Positions 6,082 through 6,960 of a stretch of 6,960 bases of DNA are shown piece after piece (positions within the stretch are counted from its first letter, which is position 1; each line of letters begins with the position of its first letter). The stretch spans positions 1 to 6,960 of the forward strand of contig JALQTL010000468.1 in assembly GCA_023260935.1 (NCBI GenBank). The letters run 5' to 3'. The notes under the pieces are model-generated. The model was not told the DNA's origin and ran no database searches. It saw nothing but the letters and a program-made list of their open reading frames with translations. The translations under genes were made by a program, and so were the position numbers. The stretch is from Paracoccaceae bacterium (GTDB taxonomy: Bacteria; Pseudomonadota; Alphaproteobacteria; Rhodobacterales; Rhodobacteraceae).

Positions 6082-6666
6082 GTGTATCGGCTTGAGGAAG
6101 AGACCGAGGACGACTGGTGGGATGTCGAGGCGCTTTTGGACCTGTGCTTTGCGCCGGGGCGCACGGCCTTGTCGTCGTATCGTCTGCGCGACGGCGTGCC
6201 GACGGTTGCCCCCTTGTGCCTGACGCTGCGCGATGAGGGTAATGCCCTTGCCGCCGCCATCCGGTATTGGCCCGTGCTGGTGGGGGGGCAGGATGTGCTG
6301 CTTCTGGGTCCGGTTGCCGTGCATCCGACCCGGCAGGGCGAAGGTCTGGGCGGGCTTTTGATCAACGAAAGCCTTGCCGAGGCAAAGCGGCTGGGATGGG
6401 AACGTGTGCTGCTGGTGGGGGATGAACCCTATTACCGCCGCTTCGGATTTCGCCGGTTGACGGGGGTAGAGATGCCGCCCCCCACAAACCCCGATCGCAT
6501 CCTTGGCCTTGCGCTGAAGCGTGGTGCCTGGGACGGGGTGACAGGGCCGGTAACAAAGGCGACCAGATCCCGGTTCCCCCGCAGCCATTGCGCCGGGCCG
6601 GGCGGGGGCCCATATTTTCCCGATGAAAGATCAACCCGCCCCTTTGCCAGCCGTGGCACCCGATGA
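6082..6666 (+). CDS. GNAT-family N-acetyltransferase (YhbS-like), GTG start
   Basis: This is a member of the GCN5-related acetyltransferase fold, which transfers acetyl from acetyl-CoA to an amine. The acceptor is unknown. Counting from the GTG at 6082 it has 194 residues. The hallmark acetyl-CoA pyrophosphate-binding loop is LGPVAVHPTRQGEGLGGLLI at 75-94, with QGEGLG fitting Q/RxxGxG/A. The YYRRFGFRR segment (117-125) and MPPPTNPDRILGLAL (131-145) are typical of the COG3153 group. No in-frame ATG exists between the divergent gene and 6082; the ATG at 5998 would overlap the opposite gene's start. TTAGG at 6070-6074 gives a modest ribosome binding site. The last 33 residues or so after VTGPVTKAT look unlike the family and use rare codons (AGA, TCA). 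They overlap the next gene by 44 bases, so the true C-terminus may be in another frame. Confidence 0.85.
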   Translation: MYRLEEETEDDWWDVEALLDLCFAPGRTALSSYRLRDGVPTVAPLCLTLRDEGNALAAAIRYWPVLVGGQDVLLLGPVAVHPTRQGEGLGGLLINESLAEAKRLGWERVLLVGDEPYYRRFGFRRLTGVEMPPPTNPDRILGLALKRGAWDGVTGPVTKATRSRFPRSHCAGPGGGPYFPDERSTRPFASRGTR

Positions 6667-6960
6667 TCTTGACGCCCGCATCGCCGCGCTTGCGATGATT
6701 TACCGTCAGGCGAACGGGCCGGTGATGTCACTGGTCAACCGCCTCTCGGGCAGCTTTGAAAAGCAGATTGGCCTTGTGCCGCAGGCCTACCGGGCGCAGA
6801 TCGAACAGGTGGTGGCGCGGGCGCTGTCGGCCAGCTACACGGTTGCCGGTCAGGCTGACCGCCTGCCTGATGCCGGGCACCGCGGGCGTCTTGCGGTGGT
6901 CCTGGCAACGGGCGCCGCCGGCGGGGCCGGGGGATTGGCCACGGCGGTTGCGGAACTTCC
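6623..6960 (+). CDS. EcsC-family protein, N-terminal part only
   Basis: The window contains 112 complete codons plus two bases, and the gene runs off the right edge. The segment RLAVVLATGAAGGAGGLATA followed by VAELP (89-113, the last codon incomplete) is the glycine-rich, membrane-inserting-looking signature of the EcsC family. EcsC is named from the Bacillus ecs ABC-transporter operon, and its biochemical role is still unclear. Before it lies a largely helical region (about 14-75) with ALAMIYRQANGPVMSLVNRL. The start at 6623 is chosen because it is the first in-frame ATG and because ATGA there would pair with a possible GNAT stop. No strong Shine-Dalgarno sequence is seen, consistent with translational coupling. 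Met25 (base 6695) is a less likely alternative. Confidence 0.75.
   Translation, partial: MKDQPAPLPAVAPDDLDARIAALAMIYRQANGPVMSLVNRLSGSFEKQIGLVPQAYRAQIEQVVARALSASYTVAGQADRLPDAGHRGRLAVVLATGAAGGAGGLATAVAEL

Overview
The window reads as chromosomal DNA of an alphaproteobacterium, most likely a member of the Rhodobacteraceae. It is GC-rich with strong G/C at third codon positions. It carries an alphaproteobacterial-type SspB, and the style of its fumC, apt and mtnP proteins fits that family. The taxon is an inference from protein style, not from a marker gene. Most of the content is ordinary core and housekeeping metabolism. I see no transposase, integrase, CRISPR array, tRNA or rRNA.

Layout: seven genes run leftward on the minus strand from 5999 to 1. 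In transcription order they are a flavin reductase-like FMN protein (5999-5412), a small secreted protein broken by three frameshifts (5415-4776), mtnP (4685-3816), apt (3738-3205), a two-domain chromate transporter chrA (3139-1868), sspB (1789-1328) and fumC (1220 to beyond the left edge). A short divergent intergenic region (6000-6081) separates these from two plus-strand genes: a GNAT acetyltransferase (GTG start at 6082) and the first 112 codons of an EcsC-family protein (6623 to beyond the right edge). No gene-free stretch exceeds about 110 bases.

How the genes work together: MtnP splits 5'-methylthioadenosine into adenine and methylthioribose-1-phosphate, and Apt converts the released adenine to AMP. 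These adjacent co-directional genes therefore form an adenine-salvage module. SspB delivers tagged proteins to ClpXP, FumC is the TCA-cycle fumarase, and ChrA exports chromate. These three look like independent neighbours. The flavin reductase gene and the broken secreted-protein gene overlap by ATGA and were probably translationally coupled.

The most notable points are the triple-frameshifted secreted-protein gene with an imperfect 14-bp tandem repeat at one lesion, a perfect 7-bp inverted repeat placed over the likely sspB promoter, a 9-bp perfect hairpin at the end of the broken gene, and a GNAT C-terminus whose alternative frame ends in an exact ATGA overlap with the EcsC start. I found no convincing new biological system.
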